The notes under the pieces were generated by a model. That model saw only the letters and a program-made list of their open reading frames with translations. It was not told where the DNA came from and ran no database searches. Both the position numbers and the translations under genes were made by a program. 64,000 nt of DNA from contig JAEWKC010000034.1 of NCBI GenBank assembly GCA_023386235.1, positions 140,740 through 204,739 on the forward strand. The letters run 5' to 3'. The stretch comes from Bacteroidota bacterium. Lineage in GTDB: Bacteria > Bacteroidota > Bacteroidia > Chitinophagales > Chitinophagaceae. Position 1 is the first letter of the stretch, and every line of letters starts with the position of its first letter. Shown one piece after another: positions 16,694-26,244 of this stretch.

Positions 16694-18166
16694 TTATGGA
16701 TTTTGATCCGTTGACGGATCCAATGCCTTGTTAGCATCAAATTCGACCTGCGGAATTTTCAATGTTAACCGTGGGCTATTTGCTGCTAAATTGAGATTGT
16801 TAGGCACAGGATGTCCCGCATCACGAGTATACGGCAATCCTAATCTTTTTACATCTAGAAAAGAAACGCCAAATTCACCATATAGTTCTTTTCTTCTTTC
16901 CAGTAATAATTCATTAATCAGAGCATTGCCTGTATTTGAAGATTTAACAGCAACAGGATCACGATTAGATTGTAGTTTAAATAATACATCATGTCCCGTA
17001 GCATCATTTGATCTTATTTTTGCTTCCGCTTCTATTAAAATCATTTCAGGCATACGCATAGAAATCAGATGATCAGAAAAATTGATATCGTCTCCAAATT
17101 TATTTGTTTTATAGTAAGACAATAATCTTGCCCCTGAGCTATTTACCTCACCAGTCTCATAAAAATTTTGAGAGCGGATATCTGTTGGTGAGAACTTATG
17201 AACGAAAAGAGTATCAATGTAAAAATTATCATATCCATTGCCCTGCCCACCGTAAAAAGATGAAACTGTGCCATAATATATAGTCTGATCTGAAGATTGA
17301 GGAAATCCCCACATTACATCAGACTGTTCAATATTGTTAAAAGGTGCATTGTATACATTTCTATCCAATGTATATCCTGCTTGTGCGTCAATAGCAAATT
17401 TTGCAGCATTAGCATAATCAGCTTTTTCCAAATATACACGTGCTAAATAACCTAATACAACAGACTTATTTACAACATCTTTCATTTGTCGAGTAGTTGA
17501 AATATCAGGAAGGGCTTCGGTAAGATCTTTTAGAATAGCTGTAAATGTCTCTGTAACGGTTCCCCTAGGGTTTCCTTCTGTTGAGGCATCAGATGGAATC
17601 AAATAATAAGGAATACCTTTACCATTTGGATTTTCAGAATAAGCATGACAATAATCCCTATAAATTTCAAAATGGCAAATTGCTCTTAATGCTTTTCCCT
17701 CTGCTATAAATACTTTTTTCTGAGCATCGGAAAGTGTAGTGCTTTTTTCTACTCCTGATATTAAATTATTAACTTGGTTAATAATTTCATAAAAAAATCT
17801 CCAAGTAAATGTTACTCTTCTATATGTTGGTTCTCTATTATCTATTTGATAATCAAAATAATACCAACTACTTCCAGGAAGCATTATATCATATCCTTTA
17901 ACTACTCTTGCTAATTGTACAGAAGTTATACCCCAAGCGTCTGTTGAACCGGCCTGCGTACCAGCTCCTCCATATTGCATACGCATATATCTGTATATTC
18001 CATTAAAATACGATCTAACTCCTTCAGGAGAATTATAAACGTCTAGCTCTGATAAGCCGGATGCAGGTTTCGGATCGTTTAAAAATTCTTTCTTACAACC
18101 TATTCCTCCAACTAATAAAATTACTAAGGAAGAGTTGAAAACTATTTTTAAAAAATTATTTCTCAT
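16694..18166 (-). CDS. SusD/RagB-like outer-membrane nutrient-binding lipoprotein
   Basis: The 490-residue lipoprotein (lipobox ending at Cys24, GGIGC) opens with KKEFLNDPKPASGLSELDVY, the usual SusD start. It has TPR-like helices (EGKALRAICHFEIYRDYCHAY; AKFAIDAQAGYTLD) and the C-terminal block MPEMILIEAEAKIR ... LLERRKELYGEFGVSFLDVKRLG. SusD proteins cap the SusC barrel on the cell surface and bind the imported ligand. Its SusC is encoded 53 bases upstream. No glycosidase, protease or regulator flanks the pair, so the substrate may be a peptide or a glycan processed elsewhere. Confidence 0.93.
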   Translation of the reverse strand: MRNNFLKIVFNSSLVILLVGGIGCKKEFLNDPKPASGLSELDVYNSPEGVRSYFNGIYRYMRMQYGGAGTQAGSTDAWGITSVQLARVVKGYDIMLPGSSWYYFDYQIDNREPTYRRVTFTWRFFYEIINQVNNLISGVEKSTTLSDAQKKVFIAEGKALRAICHFEIYRDYCHAYSENPNGKGIPYYLIPSDASTEGNPRGTVTETFTAILKDLTEALPDISTTRQMKDVVNKSVVLGYLARVYLEKADYANAAKFAIDAQAGYTLDRNVYNAPFNNIEQSDVMWGFPQSSDQTIYYGTVSSFYGGQGNGYDNFYIDTLFVHKFSPTDIRSQNFYETGEVNSSGARLLSYYKTNKFGDDINFSDHLISMRMPEMILIEAEAKIRSNDATGHDVLFKLQSNRDPVAVKSSNTGNALINELLLERRKELYGEFGVSFLDVKRLGLPYTRDAGHPVPNNLNLAANSPRLTLKIPQVEFDANKALDPSTDQNP

Positions 18167-18219
18167 TTATTTTCTATTTTATTTTCTAAAAAGAAACTAT
18201 TATTTTCTTATTTAACTAA

Positions 18220-21200
18220 TTAAAATCTAACATTCAAACCAAGTGTCAATGTTTTAAAAGGTGTTGACCTTGCATCGGTTAATCCATTAATAGAAACTTC
18301 AGGATCTAAACCGCTAAAGGGCGCTTTCTTCCAGGTCAACATATTGTCTGCCTGTAAAAATATTCTACATTGCTTAATGATGTCATTACTAATTAGACGT
18401 TGTACAGGAATCGTATATCCTAATGTTATATTTCTTAAACGTGCATAATCTCCGCTTACAAGATGTCTTGTGGATGGATTGCCATAGTCTGTTTGTCGCG
18501 TATGCACTCTTGGAACATCAGTAATATCTCCTGGTTTCTGCCATCTATTTAACATGTCTATACTTAATTGATATCCGGATGAAGGTGCTCTACTCATCAA
18601 TCCAATATAGTCTGCATCTAATATTTGACCGCCTAAAGCAAAATTAATCAAGAAAGAGAAATCAATATCTTTGTATCTCATACTATTTTGCAAACCACCT
18701 GTTATTGTTGGTAATGCAGAACCCATATCATATCTCGTTGCTGCAGCATAGGTATTCACTATTTTTTTACCTGTAACTTTTCCATCAGCATCTTTTTCAT
18801 CAGCGTACCATTGTGGTAACCCATTATCAGGATTTACACCTGCCCATTCTGCTATATAAAAATTGTACATTGGCAATCCTACGGCTCTTCTAAAGCTACC
18901 AACTATTACACTTTCTTGACTTTGTTCTGTAATTCTATTTTTTAGCGTCCCAAAATTGAAATTTGTTTCCCAATAAAAGTCAGATTTTACAATATTTTTT
19001 GTTAGTAAAGAAAGCTCTACGCCAGAGTTTCTTAGACTCCCGATATTTGAAGAAATTCCGGTAATACCTGTTGACGGTGCCAGAACTATATTGCCCAACA
19101 AATCAAAAGTATTTTTATTAAAATAATCTATAGATCCTGAAATTCTATTGTTTAAAAATGCGAAATCTAAACCTATATTATAAGTACCTAATTTCTCCCA
19201 TGTAATATTGGGGTCTGCAAAGTTTGGAATATAAACACCCGGAAATGTTCCATCATTATATCCTGTCTCATAAGTACTTAAATAAGGGAAATAAGAAGGA
19301 TTAGTTCCAGACAATAAAGCATTATTACCTACTTCTCCGTATGATGCTCTTAATTTCAATAAATCAAGCCAAGTAACATTTTGCATAAAATTCTCTGCAG
19401 CTATATCCCAAGCAGCACTTACAGAGAAGAAAGTTCCCCATCTTCTTTCTGGAGAAAACCTAGTAGATCCATCTCTTCTTAATGAAGCTTCTAAGAAATA
19501 CTTAGATGTATAATTATACGTAACACGACCTAAATAACTAAGAAGCCTTTCATCATAAGTCGGCGATGTAGCATCTTCGTAATTAGCGCCTGCTGCTAAG
19601 TCATACAAATTAGGAACAGGAAATCCAGCTTTTTGTGCATATAAATTGCTTTGATTATAGCTAAAAGATTCATAAATAGCTTGTGCTCCTAAAGTATGTA
19701 GATTAAATGTTTTATTGAAATTCAACATATTAGTCCATGTATACGAGCCAGTAAGATTTCTCGTCTTACCATATCTTCCTCCAGCAGCTTTTGCATCTCC
19801 AAACAAAGGATTACCATATTCAGAATTTGTATAAACAAATCTGTCAATTCCGAATTGAGTCCGGAAATTTAAATAATCTGTAAACCTTAGCTCGCTGTAT
19901 GTATTAATAGAAGCCTGTAATCTTTCTATAATATCTTTATCCAAAATTCTTTGACCGACAGCATTCGATCCGGATGCAACAGGTCTATTAGCATTCACAG
20001 TTCTTCCTGTTATAGGAAATCCATAATCGTATTGGGGTTGTCCATTAGCATCAGGAATTATAGCGCCTTGATCATTACGCATGTATAACGGATATATAGA
20101 TGAAATTATTCTTCCCCAACCTACAGCACTTGAAAATGCACTACCTGATTGTGTAGGATAATTTTGAGAAGAAGAAGTAACAGCCATGTTAAGTCCTAAT
20201 TTCCACCAAGATTTTAAATCTGCGTCTCCATTGAATCTGGTCGTTATTCTTTCAAAATTTGAATTTATAACATAACCCTCCTGCTTCAAATAATCAGTAG
20301 ATAGAAAATACCGTATATTTTCAGAAGCTCCTGATACACTAATACCAACGTTATTTCTTCTGGCAGGGTCATTTGTCAAAGCTTCTGTCCAATTTGTGTT
20401 CCATAATTCTTGTGCTCCGGCAACTAACTTTCCGTCCGTACCTATGGGATTTGCAACATTATAAGGATTATATCGTAGTCCATTAGTACCTCTGATGAGA
20501 TTATTGGTGGCATATTGTTCAGGATTTGCAATTTTATTATCAATAGCAGTATTTCTTTGAGCCTCCCACGCCAATTCTAAATAATCTTTAATTGACAAGA
20601 ACTCATATTCTTTAACCGCTCTTGACGACCATCCCGTAGAAGCATAAGCCTCTATTAGCGGAACTGCTGTTCTACCCTTCTTCGTAGTAATTAAAATTAC
20701 ACCGTTCGCTGCCCTGGAACCATATAATGCTGTCGCTGCCGCATCCTTCAAAACGCTCATAGATTCAACATCATTTTGATTTATGGAGTTAAATGCTCCA
20801 TAGTAGGGTATACCATCTACAACTATTAAAGGAGATGCGCTTGCATTAATTGAGCCTATACCTCTAATACGTATTTGAGGATTTTCTCCTGGCTGTCCGG
20901 TTGCATTTACAACAACGACACCTGGAGCTAATCCTTGAAGAGCCTGCCCTACCGAAGTAACCTGCTGGTTTGCAATAGCACTCGCACTAATAGTTGTAAC
21001 GGCACTTGTAATCTCTTTTTTTGTTTGAGTACCATAACCCACAACAACCACTTCATCGCCAGCCTCCGTTGCGCCTTCACTTCTTAATAAAGCTACCAAT
21101 AAAGGACCTCCTGTTAACGATACAGTCTGCTCCTGATAACCAATTGCATTTACTGTAATAGCCTGAATATTGTTTAATACGGTAAATTTAAATTCACCAC

Positions 21201-21375
21201 TTGCATCTGTAGCAGTACCGGCTCTGCCGCCAACTACTCTTACAGTAGCGCCCGCTACAGGTGCGCCATCAGCATCCGTAACCGTTCCGGTTACTTCCTT
21301 TGTTTCCTGCGCCATTGCTACCCCTGTAACGAATACAAAAAGGAATAGAAACAGCCCTTTGTAGATTTTACTCAT
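18220..21375 (-). CDS. SusC/RagA-family TonB-linked outer-membrane protein
   Basis: The 1051-residue receptor has a signal peptide (to about 22), a CarboxypepD_reg-like domain (about 25-105), the SusC N-terminal signature DEVVVVGYGTQTKKE at about 107-121, and a plug (about 122-235: VGQALQGLAPGVVVV, IRIRGIGSINASASPLIVVDGIPYYG, VLKDAAATALYGSRAANGVILITT). A large barrel ends in the terminal aromatic motif LTLGLNVRF. It lacks an STN domain, so it is not expected to signal to a FecR protein. It forms the transporter with the SusD downstream. A TATATTTG box lies 97 bases before the start. Confidence 0.95.
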   Translation of the reverse strand: MSKIYKGLFLFLFVFVTGVAMAQETKEVTGTVTDADGAPVAGATVRVVGGRAGTATDASGEFKFTVLNNIQAITVNAIGYQEQTVSLTGGPLLVALLRSEGATEAGDEVVVVGYGTQTKKEITSAVTTISASAIANQQVTSVGQALQGLAPGVVVVNATGQPGENPQIRIRGIGSINASASPLIVVDGIPYYGAFNSINQNDVESMSVLKDAAATALYGSRAANGVILITTKKGRTAVPLIEAYASTGWSSRAVKEYEFLSIKDYLELAWEAQRNTAIDNKIANPEQYATNNLIRGTNGLRYNPYNVANPIGTDGKLVAGAQELWNTNWTEALTNDPARRNNVGISVSGASENIRYFLSTDYLKQEGYVINSNFERITTRFNGDADLKSWWKLGLNMAVTSSSQNYPTQSGSAFSSAVGWGRIISSIYPLYMRNDQGAIIPDANGQPQYDYGFPITGRTVNANRPVASGSNAVGQRILDKDIIERLQASINTYSELRFTDYLNFRTQFGIDRFVYTNSEYGNPLFGDAKAAGGRYGKTRNLTGSYTWTNMLNFNKTFNLHTLGAQAIYESFSYNQSNLYAQKAGFPVPNLYDLAAGANYEDATSPTYDERLLSYLGRVTYNYTSKYFLEASLRRDGSTRFSPERRWGTFFSVSAAWDIAAENFMQNVTWLDLLKLRASYGEVGNNALLSGTNPSYFPYLSTYETGYNDGTFPGVYIPNFADPNITWEKLGTYNIGLDFAFLNNRISGSIDYFNKNTFDLLGNIVLAPSTGITGISSNIGSLRNSGVELSLLTKNIVKSDFYWETNFNFGTLKNRITEQSQESVIVGSFRRAVGLPMYNFYIAEWAGVNPDNGLPQWYADEKDADGKVTGKKIVNTYAAATRYDMGSALPTITGGLQNSMRYKDIDFSFLINFALGGQILDADYIGLMSRAPSSGYQLSIDMLNRWQKPGDITDVPRVHTRQTDYGNPSTRHLVSGDYARLRNITLGYTIPVQRLISNDIIKQCRIFLQADNMLTWKKAPFSGLDPEVSINGLTDARSTPFKTLTLGLNVRF

Positions 21376-21873
21376 TGTTGAATTGTTTGTGAAAAATATT
21401 ATTTATTAATCAAAGAATGCCAAAAACTGTTCAATTATATCTAATAAAAACACAATTATGGCCTTCCGGCGGCAAATATAGGGTATTAATTAATTATTAA
21501 CTTTAACTTTTAATAAATTTTTTTTTAAACTGTAAATTACAAACGTTTGCAAAATAAAATTTACCTATTAAATGATTGATAATTAATATAAAATAAATTA
21601 TTTTAGTTCATAAATTATATTAAAAAAAATATAAAAAGAGACTTGAAAAAAAGTAAAAAATTATAAAAATTCAAAAATAAAATTACTTTTATTAGAAAAA
21701 TTTCAAAGAGTATCTACATAAAAATTAGCCAAATTAACAAATCCGGCGTTTTAGTAAATCCTTTACTTACTTTTAATATTGATATATATATATATTCGGA
21801 TATTTTTGTCTGCTAATTTATGAGCTATATATTCGGTATAAACAGGATAGAAAAAATTGCTTTTATATCACGT
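21376..21873. promoter_or_regulatory. AT-rich upstream region of the orphan susC
   Basis: This stretch has no gene and is very AT-rich, with long A and T runs and an AT dinucleotide run at 21782-21795. Apart from the -7 box near 21473 I see no clear operator. It merges into the repeat block at 21874. Confidence 0.5.
21473..21480 (-). promoter_or_regulatory. Candidate -7 promoter box for the orphan susC
   Basis: The minus strand reads TATATTTG, matching TAnnTTTG, and would give a leader of about 90 bases before the susC start at 21375. No TTTG -33 element is evident. Confidence 0.45.
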
Positions 21874-22143
21874 CGTTCGTCATTGGCAATCTCGTTTGAA
21901 ACGAGATTGAATATCTTATATTGTTTTCGTACATTATTGTTATAGTGCTTCTCGTAGTTAATAGTTTTATGAGTTTGCTTCGTCGCTCGTGCCTCGCTTC
22001 TCGCAAAGACGGCAACTTTACCGTTCGTCATTGCAAATCTCGTTTGAGACGAGATTGAACATCTTATATTGTTTTTGTACATTATAGCTTAATGAGTTTG
22101 CTTCGTCACTCGTACTCCTTCTCGCAAAGACGGCAACTTACCC
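21874..22143. repeat. Tandem pair of palindrome-bearing repeats
   Basis: Copy A (21874-22021) and copy B (22022-22143) both start CGTTCGTCATTG, carry a near-perfect inverted repeat (21887-21909 and 22036-22056), share ATCTTATATTGTTTT and TTTGTACATTA-like words, and end with CTTCTCGCAAAGACGGCAACTT. Copy A is longer by about 26 bases in the middle. A third start-like piece follows at 22143-22160. They resemble REP-type dispersed elements with TTGCGAGnnnCGAnGCAA-like cores. Confidence 0.75.
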
Positions 22144-22176
22144 CGTTCCTCACTCGCGCCTTAGTATTTTTGTGGC

Positions 22177-24267
22177 TTAGCTTACTATGCTCCCGTTTAC
22201 AGTATCTGCATCCGGATTCACAAAAATAAGTTTACCCTCCTTGTTTTCTGCCATTAAAATCATACCGTTGCTTTCTATGCCGCGCATTTTTCTCGGAGCA
22301 AGATTTGCGACTACCACTACCTGCCTGCCTACTATATTTTCGGGCTGAAAGTGTTGCGCAATGCCCGATACAATGGTTCTTTGCTCAAAGCCCAAGTCAA
22401 CCTGCAGCTGCAGCAGTTTATCCGCTTTTTCTACTTTTTCGGCAGAAAGAATGGTACCTACCCTTAAATCTAATTTTGCAAAATCGTCATATACAATTCC
22501 TGATTTGAAATGTACGCTTTGCGATTCTTCTTCTGAAACCGGCGCCTGATTGCTTGCTTCATCTTGCTCCTGCCCTCCGGAATGGAGCTTCGCTATTTGT
22601 GCTGCAATTTCCGCATCTTCAATTTTTCTGAATAATAATTCCGGCGCACGCAGCGTGTACCCTGTTTTTAACAAATCGATTCTTCCCGCGTTTTCCCAAT
22701 CAAGCATTCTATCTACAACTTTCATCATCTTTATCATTTTCTGTGTTGTATTGGGTAAAAAAGGATTAATTAGTATGGAAAGATTAGCCGTAAGCTGCAG
22801 ACAAAAATGCAGACAATTGTCTATTAGTTTCTGATTCTCAGGGTTTTCCGCAAGGGTCTTGGCTACAATCCAGGGCTCTTTTTCCTGCATATACCTGTTT
22901 CCCTTACGCGCCAAGTCAATTACTTCAAATAATGCATCTCTAAAATGATAGGTTTCTAAGGCATTTTCAATTTTCTCTTTGGCAAGCTTAATATCTTCGG
23001 ATAATGCATGATCTTTATCATCCAGCAATTCTGTATGTAAAGGCGGCACTTTGCCATTGCATAATTTATGCATCAATACGAATGTTCTGTTTACAAAATT
23101 GCCGAAAATGTTTACCAGCTCACTATTGTTCCTATCCTGAAAATCTTTCCAGGTAAAATCGTTGTCTTTGCTTTCCGGAGCATTGGCGCATAGCACATAG
23201 CGCATTACATCTTCGCAACCGGGAAAATCCTGTAGATATTCGTGTACCCATACCGCCCAGTTGCGGCTGGTAGACACCTTATCTCCTTCAATATTTAAAA
23301 ATTCATTGGCGGGTACATTATCAGGCAAAACAAAGTTGCCATGCGCTTTAAGCATAGCAGGGAAAATAATGCAGTGAAATACAATATTGTCTTTGCCAAT
23401 AAAGTGCACCAGCTTTGTATCTTCTTTGCACCAATAATCTCCCCAATGCTCTGTGAGCTCTTTGGTGGCAGAAATATAACCGATGGGCGCATCGAACCAG
23501 ACATATAATACTTTTCCTTCTGCATCCGGCAAGGGCACTTTAATTCCCCAATTGCTGTCGCGGGTCATGGCGCGCGGGTGCAAGCCATTGTCTAACCAGC
23601 TTTTGCACTGCCCGTACACATTATTTTTCCATTCCTTGTGATCTTCTAATATCCACTGTTTCAGCCATTCTTCATAATTTTGCAAAGGAAAATACCAGTG
23701 CTTTGTTTTCTTTTTTACAGGCACGGCATCGCTCAATGTACTTTTAGGATTGATTAATTGTTCGGGCGATAAGGAACTGCCGCACTTTTCGCATTGATCG
23801 CCATAAGCATTATCATTGCCACAAACCGGACAAGTGCCTGTTATATACCTGTCTGCCAGAAACATTTGCGCTTTCTCATCATAGTATTGTTCTGATTCTC
23901 TTTCTTCAAAAAGACCTTTGTTGTATAGATTGGTGAAGAAATCCTGCGAGGTTTTGTGGTGCACTTCGTTGGATGTTCTTGAATAAATATCAAAGGAGAT
24001 GCCCAGTTGCCTGAAGCTTTCCTTAATGTTTTCATGATATTTATCTACTATCTGCTGAGGCGTTACGCCTTCTTTCATAGCACGAATAGTAATAGGCACG
24101 CCATGCTCATCACTCCCTCCCACAAATTTTATATCTCTTTTTTTAGCCCTTTGAAATCTTACATAAATATCTGCCGGGATATAGCATCCTGCCAGATGCC
24201 CGATATGAATAGGTCCGTTTGCGTAAGGCAATGCCGCAGTTACCAAAATTCTCTTATAGTCTTGCAT
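22177..24267 (-). CDS. metG: Methionyl-tRNA synthetase
   Basis: Starting at the ATG at 24265-24267, the 696-residue enzyme charges tRNA-Met and initiator tRNA. The class I signatures are HIGH at 21-24 and KVSTS at 330-334. A four-cysteine zinc knuckle lies at 146, 149, 159 and 162 (CPVCGN ... CEKC). The anticodon-binding helical domain follows, and residues from about 590 (FAKLDLRVGTILSAEKVEKA) form the C-terminal tRNA-binding OB domain that makes dimers. A charged, low-complexity linker (EQDEASNQAPVSEEE) joins the two. The longer frame to 24288 adds 7 residues. Confidence 0.97.
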   Translation of the reverse strand: MQDYKRILVTAALPYANGPIHIGHLAGCYIPADIYVRFQRAKKRDIKFVGGSDEHGVPITIRAMKEGVTPQQIVDKYHENIKESFRQLGISFDIYSRTSNEVHHKTSQDFFTNLYNKGLFEERESEQYYDEKAQMFLADRYITGTCPVCGNDNAYGDQCEKCGSSLSPEQLINPKSTLSDAVPVKKKTKHWYFPLQNYEEWLKQWILEDHKEWKNNVYGQCKSWLDNGLHPRAMTRDSNWGIKVPLPDAEGKVLYVWFDAPIGYISATKELTEHWGDYWCKEDTKLVHFIGKDNIVFHCIIFPAMLKAHGNFVLPDNVPANEFLNIEGDKVSTSRNWAVWVHEYLQDFPGCEDVMRYVLCANAPESKDNDFTWKDFQDRNNSELVNIFGNFVNRTFVLMHKLCNGKVPPLHTELLDDKDHALSEDIKLAKEKIENALETYHFRDALFEVIDLARKGNRYMQEKEPWIVAKTLAENPENQKLIDNCLHFCLQLTANLSILINPFLPNTTQKMIKMMKVVDRMLDWENAGRIDLLKTGYTLRAPELLFRKIEDAEIAAQIAKLHSGGQEQDEASNQAPVSEEESQSVHFKSGIVYDDFAKLDLRVGTILSAEKVEKADKLLQLQVDLGFEQRTIVSGIAQHFQPENIVGRQVVVVANLAPRKMRGIESNGMILMAENKEGKLIFVNPDADTVNGSIVS

Positions 24268-24371
24268 ACAATAATAATTGACAGGCAAAAATACTTGAAT
24301 TAATGGGCAATGTAAAATAAATGATCATCTCTTCTATTTATTTTGCTTCTATAGTTCTGGAGAATTTTTAT

Positions 24372-24379
24372 TAAATTTG
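24372..24379 (+). promoter_or_regulatory. Candidate -7 promoter box for the ECF sigma gene
   Basis: TAAATTTG matches TAnnTTTG 20 bases before the start of the sigma factor gene, suggesting basal transcription by the primary sigma. A TTTTG lies upstream at 24341-24345, but its spacing is longer than usual. Confidence 0.45.
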
Positions 24380-24399
24380 TTACTTAGTGGGTTTCTATA

Positions 24400-24993
24400 A
24401 TGACGAAAGAAAAGATTGCATATTTAAATCATAAAATATCCGAGCAGGATGACCAACATGCCTTTGAGCAACTATACAGGCATTATTATTCAGGATTGCT
24501 GAGCTATGCAATGACCTTCCTGGAAAGCAGGGAACTTGCCGAGGAAGTTGTGGAAGATGTGTTTGTAAAAATATGGACCAATAGAAAAACCTTGACTACT
24601 ATTTCACACTTTTCTTATTATTTATACACTGCTACTAAGCATACCTCTCTAAATTATCATAGCAAAAGAAAAAAAATTGCGACGGAGTCTATAGATCCGG
24701 CTGACGATGAAATATTCTTAGACTACAATGATCCTGAAATGTCAGTGATCAGGAAAGAAAATATCAGTGCAATAGAAAATGCGATCAACACACTACCCGA
24801 AAAATGCCGCCTCATTTTCCGGCTGATAAAAGATGACGGGCTGAAATACAAAGAAGTTGCCCAGCTTTTAGGTCTTTCTCAAAAGACAATAGAAGCACAT
24901 ATGAGCCTGGCCTACAGCCGTATATTAGCCAGCTTGCAGGAGAACCTTCCTGAATATGCTTTAAATAGATCTTTCAGGGCAGGCAATTATTAA
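24400..24993 (+). CDS. ECF RNA polymerase sigma-70 factor, FecI-like
   Basis: The 197-residue protein has region 2 at about 25-90 (AFEQLYRHYYSGLLSYAMTF and ELAEEVVEDVFVKIWTNR) and region 4 at about 128-180 (INTLPEKCRLIFRL, then the helix-turn-helix KYKEVAQLLGLSQKTIEAHM). This is the Bacteroidota ECF group that pairs with FecR anti-sigma factors. The FecR gene is 69 bases downstream, followed by an STN-SusC. Together they form a surface-signalling relay: ligand at SusC, signal through FecR, release of this sigma, transcription of the PUL. Confidence 0.93.
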   Translation: MTKEKIAYLNHKISEQDDQHAFEQLYRHYYSGLLSYAMTFLESRELAEEVVEDVFVKIWTNRKTLTTISHFSYYLYTATKHTSLNYHSKRKKIATESIDPADDEIFLDYNDPEMSVIRKENISAIENAINTLPEKCRLIFRLIKDDGLKYKEVAQLLGLSQKTIEAHMSLAYSRILASLQENLPEYALNRSFRAGNY

Positions 24994-25062
24994 TAAATTA
25001 TTATTTCTTGACTAAGGGTTTCTTAAAATATTATTGTCTTAGTAGTAAGAACGATATTTTTT

Positions 25063-26100
25063 GTGCCTAATAACAACAATCGCTTAATAGAACTGCTGAT
25101 TAAGAAAGAATCAGAAAATCTTACGCTGCTTGAGCGAAAAGAGTTGCTAAAGCTTTTGGAAGAAGACGAAAGTTATTCGCAGCTTACACATTTTCTGGAT
25201 GTAGCTGAAAAAAAAGAAGAAGTTTTTTTTAATACTAATAAAGAAGGTGATGTTGAAAGGAGTATTCAACGGCTGAAAAAAAAGATCAATGTAAAAGCCA
25301 GGCGTTCGCCGGTAAAAAAATATTTACTCTTAGCGGCGTCTGTTTTAGCGGCTTTTGTATTTATAAAATTTATGGCGTTTGAGGCAGATACAAAAAAACT
25401 GGCCGGCAATACTTATAAAACGGAAAAGGGCTCTAAATCTAATCTTACGCTGCCTGACGGTTCAAAAATCTGGATTAACTCCGATACAAAAATCAGCTAT
25501 AAGGATGATTTCGGAAAAGCCAACCGTGAAATATTTTTAGAAGGAGAAGCCTATTTCGATATTGTAAAAGATGTGTCGAAGCCATTCATTGTGCACACAT
25601 CAAATATGAATATAAAAGTGTTGGGCACTGTTTTTAATGTGCGTGCTTACAATGATGAAAACAATACGCAGGCATCTTTAATAGAAGGCTCAATAGAGGT
25701 GACACTTACAAAAGATAAATCCAAAATTATTAGGCTTAAGCCTAATGAAAAGATTATCCTGAAAAACAATGTTCATAAAAAGGCGCAAAGTAAAAATGCC
25801 GATGAACCGGCTATATTAATTACAAACATCAAAAGGCTGGAAGCAGATTCAAGCGTAGTAGAAACGCTTTGGATAGAAAACAAACTGGCATTCAGAGAAG
25901 AAAGCCTTGAGAATATTATCCTGTTATTAAAGCATTGGTATAATATGGAAATTATAATAGCCGATGAAAGTTTAAAAAACAACTTATACAGCGGAACATT
26001 TAAGGGCGACAATATAACCGATGTGATGAATGCCTTGTCTTTAACCGGTAATTTCAGTTATAGCAAAAAGAACGATACAATATTGATTATACCTAAATAA
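25063..26100 (+). CDS. FecR-family anti-sigma factor
   Basis: The 345-residue inner-membrane protein starts with GTG at 25063. It has a cytoplasmic N-terminal anti-sigma segment with LLERKELLKLLEE, one membrane helix at about 87-107, and a periplasmic FecR domain (about 118-235: LTLPDGSKIWINSDTKISY, EIFLEGEAYFDIVKD, VLGTVFNVRAY). A C-terminal DUF4974 domain (about 265-345, ending DTILIIPK) should contact the STN domain of the SusC encoded next. It holds the ECF sigma inactive until the receptor signals. No better start with ATG is available upstream. Confidence 0.92.
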   Translation: MPNNNNRLIELLIKKESENLTLLERKELLKLLEEDESYSQLTHFLDVAEKKEEVFFNTNKEGDVERSIQRLKKKINVKARRSPVKKYLLLAASVLAAFVFIKFMAFEADTKKLAGNTYKTEKGSKSNLTLPDGSKIWINSDTKISYKDDFGKANREIFLEGEAYFDIVKDVSKPFIVHTSNMNIKVLGTVFNVRAYNDENNTQASLIEGSIEVTLTKDKSKIIRLKPNEKIILKNNVHKKAQSKNADEPAILITNIKRLEADSSVVETLWIENKLAFREESLENIILLLKHWYNMEIIIADESLKNNLYSGTFKGDNITDVMNALSLTGNFSYSKKNDTILIIPK

Positions 26101-26153
26101 AATTATGTCACAATAAAAAAATAAACAGACTATGTAAACCAAACAATAAATAA

Positions 26154-26180
26154 ACGGAGAGTGTTCGCACCACCCTCCGT
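26154..26180 (+). terminator. Hairpin between the FecR and STN-SusC genes
   Basis: ACGGAG (26154-26159) pairs with CTCCGT (26175-26180), with an inner GTG-TTCG-CAC stem-loop, followed by AGAAAAAATT. It lies 53 bases after the fecR stop. The A-rich rather than T-rich tail makes true termination doubtful; it may instead protect or attenuate the message at the regulator/structural gene boundary. Confidence 0.4.
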
Positions 26181-26229
26181 AGAAAAAATTGAAAGAATCA
26201 ACGCCCCTCCAGGCATTTATCCATCATTT

Positions 26230-26237
26230 TAACTTTG
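26230..26237 (+). promoter_or_regulatory. Possible -7 box just before the STN-susC start
   Basis: TAACTTTG matches TAnnTTTG but ends only 7 bases before the ATG at 26245, so transcription would begin almost at the start codon. This could be chance in AT-rich DNA, or a site for a leaderless or ECF-dependent transcript. Confidence 0.25.
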
Positions 26238-26244
26238 TAAAATT

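Noticed and set aside
21782..21795. AT dinucleotide run as a phase-variation tract
   Set aside because: It is far from any start codon or promoter box and short; AT-rich background explains it.
21825..22082. 85-codon open frame on the minus strand
   Set aside because: It is translated tandem repeat DNA; the peptide repeats itself with the DNA units and has no domain.
21874..22143. CRISPR array or tRNA genes
   Set aside because: Only two units, no unique spacers, and no cloverleaf or CCA-type end could be formed.
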